Assembly (NCBI GenBank): GCA_036269895.1
Contig: DATBDN010000076.1
Span: forward strand, 10,815 to 74,814
Direction of reading: 5' to 3'
DNA from: DATBDN01 sp036269895
Lineage (GTDB): Bacteria; Actinomycetota; Thermoleophilia; Solirubrobacterales; Thermoleophilaceae
Length of the DNA: 64,000 nucleotides
A model generated the notes under the pieces. That model worked only from the letters and a program-made list of their open reading frames with translations, had not been told where the DNA came from and did no database searches. Positions 28,073 to 36,931 of the stretch are shown here, piece by piece; position 1 is the stretch's first letter; every line of letters starts with the position of its first letter. A program made the translations under genes and the position numbers.

Positions 28073-28576
28073 GTGCCTAGCCATCAGACGATCTGCCTCA
28101 TGCGCGGGCGCCACAGCTCGCCCGAGCGCGGAGCCTGCGTGATGGAGGTCGCGTCGATGCTCGCGGACGAGCCGTTCAGCGACGAGCCCGATTGCGTCTG
28201 CCCCGTGATCGCGGAGTTCCTGCGCACCTACAACGACCAGGTCGACGACGAGCGGCGGCAGGATCTGTACGCCTACGCGTCCTTGGTGGTCGACACCCGC
28301 GACGGCGCCGCCGTGGAACGCCGGCGGGCAGATGCCTGCCTCGACTGGTGGCTGTCGGCATCGTCGCCGCGCCGGTTCCAGCTGCGGCGCTTCCTGTGGA
28401 TGCTGCCTCCCACCTCGGCAGCGCGGGACATCGAGATCGCACACCGCGCAGCGCGCTGGGCAGCGGCCTCGCCGGAGCGCCATGCCGACGCGCTCATGCT
28501 CGTCGAGACGCTCGTCGGACGCTCGCCGGTGCGGCTCGAGCGCACCGAACCGTCAGCGGCGCTCGCGCACGCATAG
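28073..28576 (+). CDS. Conserved actinobacterial-type hypothetical protein, 167 aa
   Basis: The start at GTG 28073 is preferred because the N-terminal block RGRHSSPERGACVMEVASMLADEPFSD, followed by PVIAEFLRTYND, looks conserved and must be included. The protein is largely helical, cytosolic and rich in Arg/Ala, with VDDERRQDLYAYASLVVDTRD in the centre. Many actinobacterial proteins of this pattern are known to me only as hypothetical. It is divergent from acetoacetyl-CoA synthetase (51-bp gap) and 11 bp upstream of the quinone oxidoreductase gene. Confidence 0.75.
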   Translation: MPSHQTICLMRGRHSSPERGACVMEVASMLADEPFSDEPDCVCPVIAEFLRTYNDQVDDERRQDLYAYASLVVDTRDGAAVERRRADACLDWWLSASSPRRFQLRRFLWMLPPTSAARDIEIAHRAARWAAASPERHADALMLVETLVGRSPVRLERTEPSAALAHA

Positions 28577-28587
28577 CATCGCGCGCC

Positions 28588-29538
28588 ATGCGCGCGATCC
28601 AGATCACGAATCTGAACGGCCCGGACGAGGCACTCCAGCTCGTCGACATTCCCGAGCCGGAGCCGTCGCACATGCTCACCCCGGGCAGCGGCGTGCTGGT
28701 CGACGTGCAGGCGGCCGGGGTCTCCTTCCCCGAGGTCCTGCAGTCGCGCGGGGAGTACCAGTTCAAGCCGGATCTGCCGTTCGTGCCGGGCAGCGAGGTC
28801 GGCGGCGTCGTGCGCGACACGGGTCAGCGCGTAGCTGCGTTCACGTTTCTGGGCGCGTTCGCCGAGGTGGCCGTTGCACCGGAGTACATGGTCTTCCCGA
28901 TCCCCGACGAATGGAGCTACGAGCAGGGCGCCGCGCTTGTCCTCAATTACCACACGGCGTACTTCGCGCTGAAGATCCGCGGCCGCCTCGCCGAGGGCGA
29001 GACGGTGCTGGTGCAGGGTGCGGCGGGGGGCGTTGGTACGGCGTCGATCCAGGTCGCCAAGGGACTCGGCGCGCGCGTGATCGGCGTCGTGTCGACGGAC
29101 GAGAAGGGGCAGGTGGCTCGCGACGCGGGCGCGGACGAGGTAGTTCGAGCCGATGGATTCAAGGACGCTGTCAAGGAGCTGGGTGGAGCGGACGTCGTGC
29201 TGGACCCGGTCGGTGGCGACCGCTTCACCGACAGCCTGCGGTCGCTGCGTGAGGAGGGACGACTGGTCGTTGTCGGCTTCACCGGCGGCTCGATCCCGGA
29301 GGTCCGCGTGAACCGGCTGTTGCTCAACAACACGGACATCGTCGGCGCCGGCTGGGGCGCCTATGTGATGTCCAAGCCCGAGGTGACGCGCCAGATCGGC
29401 GAGGAGATCGACAAGCTGATCAAGACTGGCTTCGTGCGTCCGCCGGTGGGAGCGAGCTTCCCCCTGGAGCACGCCGGCGAGGCGCTGAAGCTGATCGACG
29501 GCCGCGGCGCGACGGGCAAAGTCGTCTTAACCGTTTAG
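28588..29538 (+). CDS. Zinc-independent NADPH:quinone oxidoreductase (MDR family)
   Basis: 316 aa from ATG 28588. Medium-chain dehydrogenase fold with PGSEVGGVV in the GroES-like domain and the NADPH-binding VLVQGAAGGVGTASIQVAKGLGARVIG. No structural-zinc cysteine cluster is present, which places it in the quinone-reductase/enoyl-reductase branch. VLDPVGGDRFTDSLRSL and ERP-like dimer segments are typical. It probably reduces quinones or alpha,beta-unsaturated carbonyls. It follows the 167-aa hypothetical gene by 11 bp and may be co-transcribed. Confidence 0.92.
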   Translation: MRAIQITNLNGPDEALQLVDIPEPEPSHMLTPGSGVLVDVQAAGVSFPEVLQSRGEYQFKPDLPFVPGSEVGGVVRDTGQRVAAFTFLGAFAEVAVAPEYMVFPIPDEWSYEQGAALVLNYHTAYFALKIRGRLAEGETVLVQGAAGGVGTASIQVAKGLGARVIGVVSTDEKGQVARDAGADEVVRADGFKDAVKELGGADVVLDPVGGDRFTDSLRSLREEGRLVVVGFTGGSIPEVRVNRLLLNNTDIVGAGWGAYVMSKPEVTRQIGEEIDKLIKTGFVRPPVGASFPLEHAGEALKLIDGRGATGKVVLTV

Positions 29539-29563
29539 GGACCGCTTCGACGGCCGAGGAGCC

Positions 29564-31300
29564 GTGTTGCGATCCGTTGTGGGGGCGGAGCTCACACGGC
29601 GGAGCATGCTTCGGCGGGCGGCGGCCGCTTCGGGCGCACTGTTCGCCGGGTCGCTGGTCGCGCCCCGGCTTGTCTTTGCCGGCGACGCCGGCGACGCGGT
29701 CTTCGAGATGCGCATCCCCCGTTCCCGTGCGGCTTCGGTCGCCCGCGGCAGCTGGCGATCGGGGCCGATCGAGACGGCGCGCGTCTTCGAGCTGATCGGG
29801 CTTCGCGTGACAGGCGCGGACGCCGGCGTCGAGATGCGCGCGCGGGGGCTGGACGGGCGCTGGACCGAGTGGCTCGAGGCGCATGCGGCGCATGGCCATG
29901 GCCCGGATGCGGGCGCGGCGGAATCCGGCAGATCGGGCGCGGGCGGATCCGCATCCGGCGCATCGGGGCTGACGGATCCGGTGTGGACCGGGCCGGCCCG
30001 CGCCTTCGAGGTGCGCGCGAACCGCCCTCTGCCTGGCGCGCGCGTCGTCCTCGTCGACGGCGGCCGGCCCGCGACGGCTGCCGCCAAGCGCTACGTCACC
30101 ACGAACCTTCCGGCCGGGTCGGGCCAGCCGCGGATCATCGCGCGCTCGTCGTGGGCGACCGCGTCGTGCCGTCCCCGCGTGCCTGCGGTCTTCGGCGCGG
30201 TCGATCTCGCGTTCGTCCACCACACCGTCAGCTCGAACTCCTACGGGCCGAGCCAGTCTGCCGGCATGGTCCGCTCGATCTGCCTCTTCCACAAGTACGG
30301 CAACGGGTGGAACGACATCGGTTATAACTTCGTCGTCGACCGCTACGGGCAGATCTTCGAGGCGCGTGCGGGTGGCGTCGACGAGACGATCGTCGGCGCT
30401 CAGGCGGGCGGCTACAACGTCTATTCGACCGGCGTCGCGCTGCTGGGCACCTTCGGTGGAGTCGGGCCCCCGCGCAAGACGTTCGACGCGCTCGCGCGCC
30501 TGCTCGCGTGGAAGCTCGCGCTCCACGGCATCCAGATCCCGGGCAACGTGACGGTTCAGGTCACTCGTGCAGGCGCTCCCTACAGCCGCTATCGCGCCGG
30601 TGCGCGGGTGCGGCTGAACCGGATCGCGGGTCATCGCGATGCGGACACCACCACGTGCCCGGGCTCCGGCATGTACCGGCAGCTGCCGCGTCTGCGACAG
30701 GTTGTGCAGCGGCTGCTCGGGACGGTGGGATCGCTCACGCTGCAGAACCTGGGCAGCGCGCCAGGCACCGCCGCGGCTGGCGGAGTGCTGTCCGCGGGCG
30801 GCGTGCCGATCGCCGGCGCGACGGTCGAGGTGCAGCGACGAAGCACGACACGCGGACCGACGACGCTTGGCACCGCGAGCACTGACGCGAACGGTGCGTG
30901 GTCGGCCGCGGTCCCGCTCGCACAGAACGCGGAGTTGCGCGCCGTCTATCGCGGCGACGTGCAGCACGCGGCTGTGATCTCGCCGGGCGTCGTCGCGGTC
31001 GTCCCGCCGCAGATCGCCCTTGCCGCGGCGGCATCGCAGGGGCCGGCTGGCGCCGTGATCGGCTTCACGGGATCGGTCGCGCCTCCGAAGTTGAAGCTGT
31101 CGATCGTCGTCTCGCAACAGCAGGCCGACGGCACCTTCGCGCCAATCCGGACGATCCGCCTGAAGCCGGCCAGGAGCGGCGCGTTCGCGCGCTCGATCGG
31201 GTTCCCGAGTGCCGGTCAGTACCAGGTTGTCGCGCACACAGACGCGGACAACGTCAACGAGCTTGGCATGTCGGCGCCGGTCGCGGTGACGATCGCCTAG
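29564..31300 (+). CDS. Tat-exported PGRP-type N-acetylmuramoyl-L-alanine amidase
   Basis: 578 aa, GTG start at 29564. A twin-arginine signal (LTRRSMLRRAAAASGALFAG) ends near VFAGDAG. After a 130-residue N-terminal domain comes a peptidoglycan recognition/amidase_2 domain (about 195-385). FVHHTVSSNSYG gives the first zinc His, and RIAGHRDADTTTCPG gives the second His and the Cys ligand; GYNFVVDRYGQIFEARAGG lies between them. The last 180 residues look like two Ig-like beta domains. Extracytoplasmic cell-wall hydrolase or peptidoglycan-binding protein. A Gly/Ala/Ser-rich low-complexity loop lies near residues 110-135. Confidence 0.9.
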   Translation: MLRSVVGAELTRRSMLRRAAAASGALFAGSLVAPRLVFAGDAGDAVFEMRIPRSRAASVARGSWRSGPIETARVFELIGLRVTGADAGVEMRARGLDGRWTEWLEAHAAHGHGPDAGAAESGRSGAGGSASGASGLTDPVWTGPARAFEVRANRPLPGARVVLVDGGRPATAAAKRYVTTNLPAGSGQPRIIARSSWATASCRPRVPAVFGAVDLAFVHHTVSSNSYGPSQSAGMVRSICLFHKYGNGWNDIGYNFVVDRYGQIFEARAGGVDETIVGAQAGGYNVYSTGVALLGTFGGVGPPRKTFDALARLLAWKLALHGIQIPGNVTVQVTRAGAPYSRYRAGARVRLNRIAGHRDADTTTCPGSGMYRQLPRLRQVVQRLLGTVGSLTLQNLGSAPGTAAAGGVLSAGGVPIAGATVEVQRRSTTRGPTTLGTASTDANGAWSAAVPLAQNAELRAVYRGDVQHAAVISPGVVAVVPPQIALAAAASQGPAGAVIGFTGSVAPPKLKLSIVVSQQQADGTFAPIRTIRLKPARSGAFARSIGFPSAGQYQVVAHTDADNVNELGMSAPVAVTIA

Positions 31301-31326
31301 CCGCCCCAGGCGCTAGACCTCCGGTC

Positions 31327-31962
31327 ATGGATCTGGCCGGACTGCGGCGCGAGTACGAGTCACACGGGATCGATGTCGAGGATCTCGATCCCGATCCCGT
31401 CGAGCAGGCCCGGAAGTGGATCGACGACGCGATCGCCGCGGAGTGTCTGGAGGCGAACGCGATGACGCTGTCGACGGTCGATCCCGACGGGCGCCCCGAG
31501 GCGCGCTATGTGCTGTTGCGCGGCCTGGACGACCACGGCTTCTGGTTCTTCACCAACAGCGAGTCCGAGAAGGGACGTGCGCTCGCGGCCAACCCACACG
31601 CGGCGCTGACGTTCGCCTGGCTGCAGCTGCACCGGCAGATGCGCGTCACGGGAGCGGTCGAGCCGCTGCCGGCCGACCTGTCGGACGCGTACTTCGCGCG
31701 CCGCGATCGCGGCAGTCAGATCGGCGCGTGGGCGTCGAAGCAGAGCAGTGTGATACCGAATCGTGCTGCCCTGGACGAGGCCGTGGCCGAATACGAGAAG
31801 CGCTTCGAGGGCGTCGATGTGCCGCGTCCGCCGTTCTGGGGCGGGTACGCGCTGCAGGCGGATGCGATCGAGTTCTGGCAGGGCCGGCCGAGCCGCCTTC
31901 ACGACCGGATCCGCTTCCGGCGCGACGGCGAGCGCTGGATCGCCGAGCGGCTCAGCCCGTAG
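31327..31962 (+). CDS. pdxH: Pyridoxamine 5'-phosphate oxidase
   Basis: 211 aa from ATG 31327, the usual PdxH length. FMN-dependent oxidation of pyridoxamine/pyridoxine 5'-phosphate to PLP. Family motifs: EANAMTLSTVDPDGRPEARYVLLRG, FFTNSESEKGRALAANP, FAWLQLHRQMRVTGAVE, RGSQIGAWASKQS and the C-terminal FWQGRPSRLHDRIRF. All FMN- and substrate-contact segments are present. It supplies PLP, which the MocR-type protein encoded near 49 kb would use. It is 33 bp upstream of the flavin reductase gene. Confidence 0.95.
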   Translation: MDLAGLRREYESHGIDVEDLDPDPVEQARKWIDDAIAAECLEANAMTLSTVDPDGRPEARYVLLRGLDDHGFWFFTNSESEKGRALAANPHAALTFAWLQLHRQMRVTGAVEPLPADLSDAYFARRDRGSQIGAWASKQSSVIPNRAALDEAVAEYEKRFEGVDVPRPPFWGGYALQADAIEFWQGRPSRLHDRIRFRRDGERWIAERLSP

Positions 31963-31995
31963 CGCAGGCTGCGCCGCCTGCTATTCAGACAACGG

Positions 31996-32652
31996 GTGGA
32001 AGCGCGCAGCCTCACCTCGGACGAGTTCCGTGAAGTGATCAGCCACTTCGCGAGCGGCGTGACCGTGATCACCGCGCTGCACGGGGGTCGATCATTCGGC
32101 ACCACGGCTAGCGCTGTCACCTCGTTGTCGCTCGAGCCGCCGATGCTGCTCATCTGCATGAACAAGCAGTCCGAGACGGGCCGTGCCGTGGCTGCCTCGA
32201 AGCACTTCGGCGTGAACATCCTCGGGGCCAACCAGGTCGACTTGGCGGAGCGCTTCGCGCAGAAGGGCGGCGACAAGTTCGCGGGCGTGCCGGTCACCCC
32301 CGGCAAGTGGGGCGAGCCGCTGTTCGACGATGCCCTCGCCACACTCGAGTGCCGGGTGGCCGAGGAAACGACGGGCGGGACGCACTACGTGTTCCTGGCC
32401 GAGGTCGACGGCGGTGCGGCTCGTGGCGGCGCTCCGCTCGCTTACTTCAAGGGCGAGTTCGGCCGACTGGAGCTGACGCGCGATCAACTGGAGCACCGAG
32501 CTGCAGATGCGCTCGAGGACGAGCTCCGCGCCGCCGACGCGGAACTGGCCGCCGCCATCGACCGCGGCGATTTGGACAGCGCCGTCGCCGCCATCGACGC
32601 GCGCCGCGACCGAATGATCGCGATCGCCCGCCAGCGAATTCGGTCAGGCTGA
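31996..32652 (+). CDS. Flavin reductase domain protein with helical C-terminal tail
   Basis: 218 aa from GTG 31996. Residues 1-155 form a flavin_reductase domain: FASGVTVITALHGGRSFGTTASAVTSLSLEPPMLLICMN, then the FGVNILGANQ segment. Such proteins supply reduced FMN/FAD to two-component monooxygenases. The last 55 residues are a predicted long helix (DALEDELRAADAELAAAIDRG) not usual for minimal members of the family. No monooxygenase gene is adjacent. It overlaps the converging MFS gene by 9 bases. Confidence 0.88.
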   Translation: MEARSLTSDEFREVISHFASGVTVITALHGGRSFGTTASAVTSLSLEPPMLLICMNKQSETGRAVAASKHFGVNILGANQVDLAERFAQKGGDKFAGVPVTPGKWGEPLFDDALATLECRVAEETTGGTHYVFLAEVDGGAARGGAPLAYFKGEFGRLELTRDQLEHRAADALEDELRAADAELAAAIDRGDLDSAVAAIDARRDRMIAIARQRIRSG

Positions 32653-34074
32653 GTGCTCTGCTGCCGCTGCGGTGGCCGGTGGCTTCACGCGGCCGGCGAG
32701 CACCGTCAGGGCGACCACCGCACCCGCGAACGCGAATAGCGATCCGATCAGGAATGCTTGCTGGTACCCGAGCACCAATCCCGCCGCTCCGTGCGCAGAC
32801 GCGCTCGATGTCCGCGCGCTCGCGATCGTCACGAGCACCGCGATGCCCAGCGCAGCTCCGAACGTGCGCGACGTGTTCACGAGGCCGGACGCCAGTCCGG
32901 TCTCCGACCGCGCGACTCCGGCGACGGCGGTCACGGTCCCGGAGACAAAGACGAGGCCTATTCCGAACCCGGTCACGAGACCCGGAATCATCACCTCGGT
33001 CACGTAGCCGCCGTGCAGGTCTACGCCGGAGAACAGCAGCAGTCCCACGCCGACGAACGCCATCCCGGCCGACAACACGCGCCCCGCCCCCACCCGCGCG
33101 GCCGTGCGCCCGGCGACGGCCGAGCCGGCAACGACCACGGCGGTCATCGGCGCGAACCCGAGGCCCGCCTCGATCGGCGTGTAGTGCAGGACCTGCTGCA
33201 TGTACAACGAGACGAAGAACCACATCGAGAATGCCGATCCGCCCAGGAAGAAGATCACCGCGTTCGCGGCCGACAGCGTGCGTGACCGGAAGATCCTCAA
33301 CGGCACCAGCGGGCGTTTCGCAAAGCGCCCCTCGATCGCCAGGAAGAGCCCGATCAGTGCCAGCCCCACAGCCATCGGGATCAGCGTCTTCGCCGAGCCC
33401 CAGCCATTCACGTCGGTGCGCACGATCGCGTAGGTGAGCGTCACCAGGCCGGCCGTGATCGTCAGGGCCCCAGCCACGTCGTAGTTGCGCTCGCCGCTGC
33501 GGCCGCGGCCCTCCGGTACGAAGCGGAATGCCGTGATCGCCGCCCAGATCCCTACCGGCACGTTGATCAGCAGGATCGATCGCCAGCCGAACACCTCGGT
33601 CAGAACCCCGCCCAACAGCACGCCGACGGCGCCACCCACGCCGCCCATCGCGCTCCACGCGGCAAGCGCACGGTTGCGCTCGGGGCCCTCGTTGAACGTG
33701 CTCGTGATGATCGACAGCGTCACCGGAGTGACGACGGCGCCACCCAGCCCTTGGATCCCGCGCGCGATGATGAGCACCAGTTGCTCGTTCGCAAGCGCGC
33801 CGACCAGCGACGACAGCGTGAAGGCGCCAAGGCCGAAGATGAACACGCGCCGGTCGCCGAGCAGATCCGCCGCGCGTCCGCCCAGCAGCAGGAAGCCCGC
33901 CAGCGTGAGCGTGTACGCGTTGACGACCCATTGCAGGTCGATCTGCGAGAAGCCGAGGTCGGCGCGAATCGACGGCAGGGCGACGTTCACCACCGACACG
34001 TCGAGGATGACCATGAACTGCGCGATGCAACAGAGCCAGAGGATCCAGCGTTTGGAGGCGGACGCGCGTGGCAC
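32644..34074 (-). CDS. DHA2-type MFS efflux transporter
   Basis: 476 aa, GTG start at 34074. Fourteen predicted membrane segments. LDVSVVNVALPSI in helix 1, LGGRAADLLGDRRVFIFG (motif A) and AVGVLLGGVLTEVFGWRS (motif C) are standard DHA2 features. It lies 23 bp downstream of the P450 gene on the same strand, with the FprA reductase gene upstream of that, so it could export the P450 product or a toxic substrate. It is paralogous to the efflux pump gene near 17.6-19.1 kb. Confidence 0.92.
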   Translation of the reverse strand: MPRASASKRWILWLCCIAQFMVILDVSVVNVALPSIRADLGFSQIDLQWVVNAYTLTLAGFLLLGGRAADLLGDRRVFIFGLGAFTLSSLVGALANEQLVLIIARGIQGLGGAVVTPVTLSIITSTFNEGPERNRALAAWSAMGGVGGAVGVLLGGVLTEVFGWRSILLINVPVGIWAAITAFRFVPEGRGRSGERNYDVAGALTITAGLVTLTYAIVRTDVNGWGSAKTLIPMAVGLALIGLFLAIEGRFAKRPLVPLRIFRSRTLSAANAVIFFLGGSAFSMWFFVSLYMQQVLHYTPIEAGLGFAPMTAVVVAGSAVAGRTAARVGAGRVLSAGMAFVGVGLLLFSGVDLHGGYVTEVMIPGLVTGFGIGLVFVSGTVTAVAGVARSETGLASGLVNTSRTFGAALGIAVLVTIASARTSSASAHGAAGLVLGYQQAFLIGSLFAFAGAVVALTVLAGRVKPPATAAAAEHSA

Positions 34075-34097
34075 CCACCGAGCCTACGAGCCGCCGT

Positions 34098-35423
34098 CTA
34101 TGCAGCGACGGCGGTCGGCGGGCCCGGTTCGCGCTCCCGCGAGCGCAGAACTGTCGAGGCTCCGAGCCGAGGGCTGATCGTGATGCTGCGCCTGCGTGAC
34201 ACCTCCGCGCCGTCCACGCCCGGCTGGACCTCGTAGCGGCGAAGCACCTCGCGCAGAACGGTCTTGATCTCGAGCAGCGCGAAGCTGGCCCCCAGGCAGC
34301 GGCGGCGGCCACCGCCGAACGGGATCCACGTGTAGGTGCCGGGACCCTCCTCCAGGAAGCGCTCCGGGCGGAAGCTGTAGGGATCGGAATAGATCTCCGG
34401 GTCGTGATGGACCAGGTAGCTGTTGGCCAGCAGGCATGGCCCCGGCTCGTAGTCCCAGCCGCCGATGGTGACAGGCTTCTTGACAAGTCGCGGAGCCGCG
34501 TTGGGCAGCACCGGGCGCGCGCGCAGGACCTCCTGGATCGTCGCCGTCATGTAATCGTCGTCGTCTTCGCGGAGCTGCTCGACCACACGCGGGTGCCGTG
34601 CCAGCAGGTTCATGCCGAATGCCAGTGAGGAGGCGGTCGTCTCATGCCCCGCAACGAGCAGCGTCATCAGCTCGTCGCGCAGCTCCTTGGCGCTCATCGG
34701 CGAGCCGTCCTCGTGGCGCGCCGCGAGCAGCATCGCCATCACGTCCTCACCGTCTTCGTCCCCGGCGGCCCGGCGCTCGTCGATCAACTCGTATACGAGT
34801 GCGTCCGCCTCGCGCCGCAGCGCCAGGAACTGGCCCCAGCGGCTATGCCCGCCGAGCTCCTTCTGCAGGTAGGGGACGAGCGTCATCGGCCGCGTCGCGA
34901 AGTCGAGGATGCGCGTGAGTGCCGCGCGCAACCCGCCCAGCCGCGGCCCCGGCTCCAGCCCGAACACCGCGCGCAGGATGACCTCGAGCGTGAGTGCTTG
35001 CAGCCGCGGGTGCAGCGTTATCTCGCTGCCGGTGGGCCACGACGCGACCTCGCGCTCGGTCACCTCGGTCACGAGGTCGGCCATGCGCTGCATCTTCTCG
35101 CCGTGGAAGGCCGGCAGCATGAGGCGCCGCTGGGCCAGATGGTCCTTCTCGTCGAGCAGGATCACCGAATAGGTGCCGACCACGGGCTCGAGGATTCGCG
35201 CGCCGTCGCCCGGATGCAGCACTTCCGGCGGGGCGGTGAAGATCTCGCGGATGTGGTCGGGGTCGGCGTGCATCACAAACGGCGGCGACCCGAGCAGGCG
35301 CACGGTGTAGCGGTTGCCGTGCCGACGGCGGCACGATTCGTGGAACGCCAGCGGGCGGTTCCACCAGCCGATCGTCTGCATCAAGGCGGGCCACGACGGG
35401 CCCCTCGGAAGCTGAGCTCTCAT
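34098..35423 (-). CDS. Cytochrome P450
   Basis: 441 aa. I-helix oxygen-activation motif LLVAGHETTASSLA, the ExxR motif in IQEVLRARPV, and the heme-binding loop PFGGGRRRCLGASFAL with the Cys thiolate ligand. The C-helix signature LDEKDHLAQRRLMLPAFHGEKM is shared with the second P450 of this window near 51-52.4 kb, so the two are paralogues. It sits between the FprA-type reductase gene and the MFS gene on the same strand; no ferredoxin gene is seen in the cluster. Substrate unknown. Confidence 0.95.
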   Translation of the reverse strand: MRAQLPRGPSWPALMQTIGWWNRPLAFHESCRRRHGNRYTVRLLGSPPFVMHADPDHIREIFTAPPEVLHPGDGARILEPVVGTYSVILLDEKDHLAQRRLMLPAFHGEKMQRMADLVTEVTEREVASWPTGSEITLHPRLQALTLEVILRAVFGLEPGPRLGGLRAALTRILDFATRPMTLVPYLQKELGGHSRWGQFLALRREADALVYELIDERRAAGDEDGEDVMAMLLAARHEDGSPMSAKELRDELMTLLVAGHETTASSLAFGMNLLARHPRVVEQLREDDDDYMTATIQEVLRARPVLPNAAPRLVKKPVTIGGWDYEPGPCLLANSYLVHHDPEIYSDPYSFRPERFLEEGPGTYTWIPFGGGRRRCLGASFALLEIKTVLREVLRRYEVQPGVDGAEVSRRRSITISPRLGASTVLRSREREPGPPTAVAA

Positions 35424-35491
35424 CCCGGCCCTATGTAACAGGAGCCACCAGCCCGCGCGGGTGTGAATCCGATCACAGATCGCCGCGCCGC

Positions 35492-36868
35492 TCAGGTGCG
35501 GCCGGCGATCTGCTGCATCTCGGCGACGCTGACGACCTTCACGCGCGGCCGGTTGTGCGGCTCGCCGAGCTGTGTCTCATGGCGATCGATCGCCTCCCAG
35601 CCGCTCCAGGTGACGAGTCCCGGCGTCTGCGACCGCAGCCACGCCTGTGTGGCCTCGGCGTCCGGCTCGGCCGGCTCGTTCAGGCGTCCCGCCTCGGCAT
35701 CCTCCAGCACACGCGCGACCGTGTCCGACGCGTCCTTCTTGTTCGTGCCGATCACGCCCGACGGGCCACGCTTGATCCAACCGACGACATACTCGCCCGG
35801 CACCGGCTTGCCGTCCGCATCCATGACGCGCCCGCCCTCGTTGCGGATCAGGCCGCGGCGCTCGTCGAACGGCACGTCCGGCAGCGGCGTGCCGCGGTAG
35901 CCGATCGAGCGCAGGACCAAGCCGCACTCGATCACCTCCTCCTCGCCGGTCGCGACCGCCCGCAAGCGGCCCCGCTCGTCCGGCTCGATGCGGTTGCGCA
36001 CCACGCGGACGCCGCTCACCGGCGCTTCCTCGTCGTCACCGAGGATCTCGACCGGCGAGCGCAGGAAGCGCAGCTCGATCCGGTGTGACTTGCCCTGCGG
36101 CTCGCGCTGCGAGTACTCCGTGAGGATCTCGACGTTGCGGCGCGCCGTCTTGTCGCCTTCCTCCGCGAGCCAGCGCGCCGAGTGCTCGTCGAGCTCGACC
36201 TCCGCCGGGTCGACGATCACGTCCGCGCGCGCGAGCTCACCCAGCTCGAGCAGCTCGGGGTTGGTGAAGGCGGCCTGCGCGGGCCCGCGGCGGCCGAGCA
36301 TGATCACGTGCTCCACCTGCGCCGCGCCAAGGCCCGCGATCGCATGGTCCGCCGTGTCGGTGATCGATATCTCGTCGGGATCCAAGACCAGCATCCGCGC
36401 CACGTCGATGGCCACGTTGCCGTTCCCGATCACGACCGCCCGTGTCGCCGACAGGTCGAACTCGCGGTCGGCGTAATCCGGGTGGCCGTTGTACCAGGCC
36501 ACGAACTCGGTGGCGGCGTGCGATCCGGGGCGATCCTCGCCCGCGACGCCGAGCCGGTTGTCGGCCGAGGTGCCAACCGCGTAGATGACTGCGTGATAGC
36601 GCTGGAACAGGTCCGCCCGCATCACGTCCGACCCGAGCTCGACGCCACCGAAGAAGCGAAAGCCCGGTTGAGAGGCGGTCTTCTCGTAGCGGCGCGTGAC
36701 CGACTTGATCTTCGGGTGGTCGGGCGCGACACCGGCGCGCACGAGCCCGAACGGCGTGGGCAGCACGTCGTAGAGGTCGACCTCCAAGCCCGCCTTGAGC
36801 AGGTCCTCGCACGCGTAGAAACCCGCCGGCCCGGCGCCTACGACCGCAACTCGCTTGGGACTCGCCAT
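35492..36868 (-). CDS. fprA: Ferredoxin/adrenodoxin-NADP+ reductase (FprA type)
   Basis: 458 aa, the length of mycobacterial FprA. VAVVGAGPAGFYACEDLLKAG binds FAD, TRAVVIGNGNVAIDVARMLV binds NADP, and GYVVGWIKRGPSGVIGTNKKDA-like residues (EYVVGWIKRGPSGVIG) form the conserved C-terminal flavin contact. It transfers electrons from NADPH to a ferredoxin. The next gene downstream on the same strand (69-bp gap) is a P450, so it is the natural first component of that P450's electron chain. The ferredoxin must be encoded elsewhere. Confidence 0.94.
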   Translation of the reverse strand: MASPKRVAVVGAGPAGFYACEDLLKAGLEVDLYDVLPTPFGLVRAGVAPDHPKIKSVTRRYEKTASQPGFRFFGGVELGSDVMRADLFQRYHAVIYAVGTSADNRLGVAGEDRPGSHAATEFVAWYNGHPDYADREFDLSATRAVVIGNGNVAIDVARMLVLDPDEISITDTADHAIAGLGAAQVEHVIMLGRRGPAQAAFTNPELLELGELARADVIVDPAEVELDEHSARWLAEEGDKTARRNVEILTEYSQREPQGKSHRIELRFLRSPVEILGDDEEAPVSGVRVVRNRIEPDERGRLRAVATGEEEVIECGLVLRSIGYRGTPLPDVPFDERRGLIRNEGGRVMDADGKPVPGEYVVGWIKRGPSGVIGTNKKDASDTVARVLEDAEAGRLNEPAEPDAEATQAWLRSQTPGLVTWSGWEAIDRHETQLGEPHNRPRVKVVSVAEMQQIAGRT

Positions 36869-36931
36869 CCGCCGGTGAAGTTAGCCGGGCGGCGCGCTTT
36901 CCCCGATCCGCGAGGCATACTCCTTTCTCCA

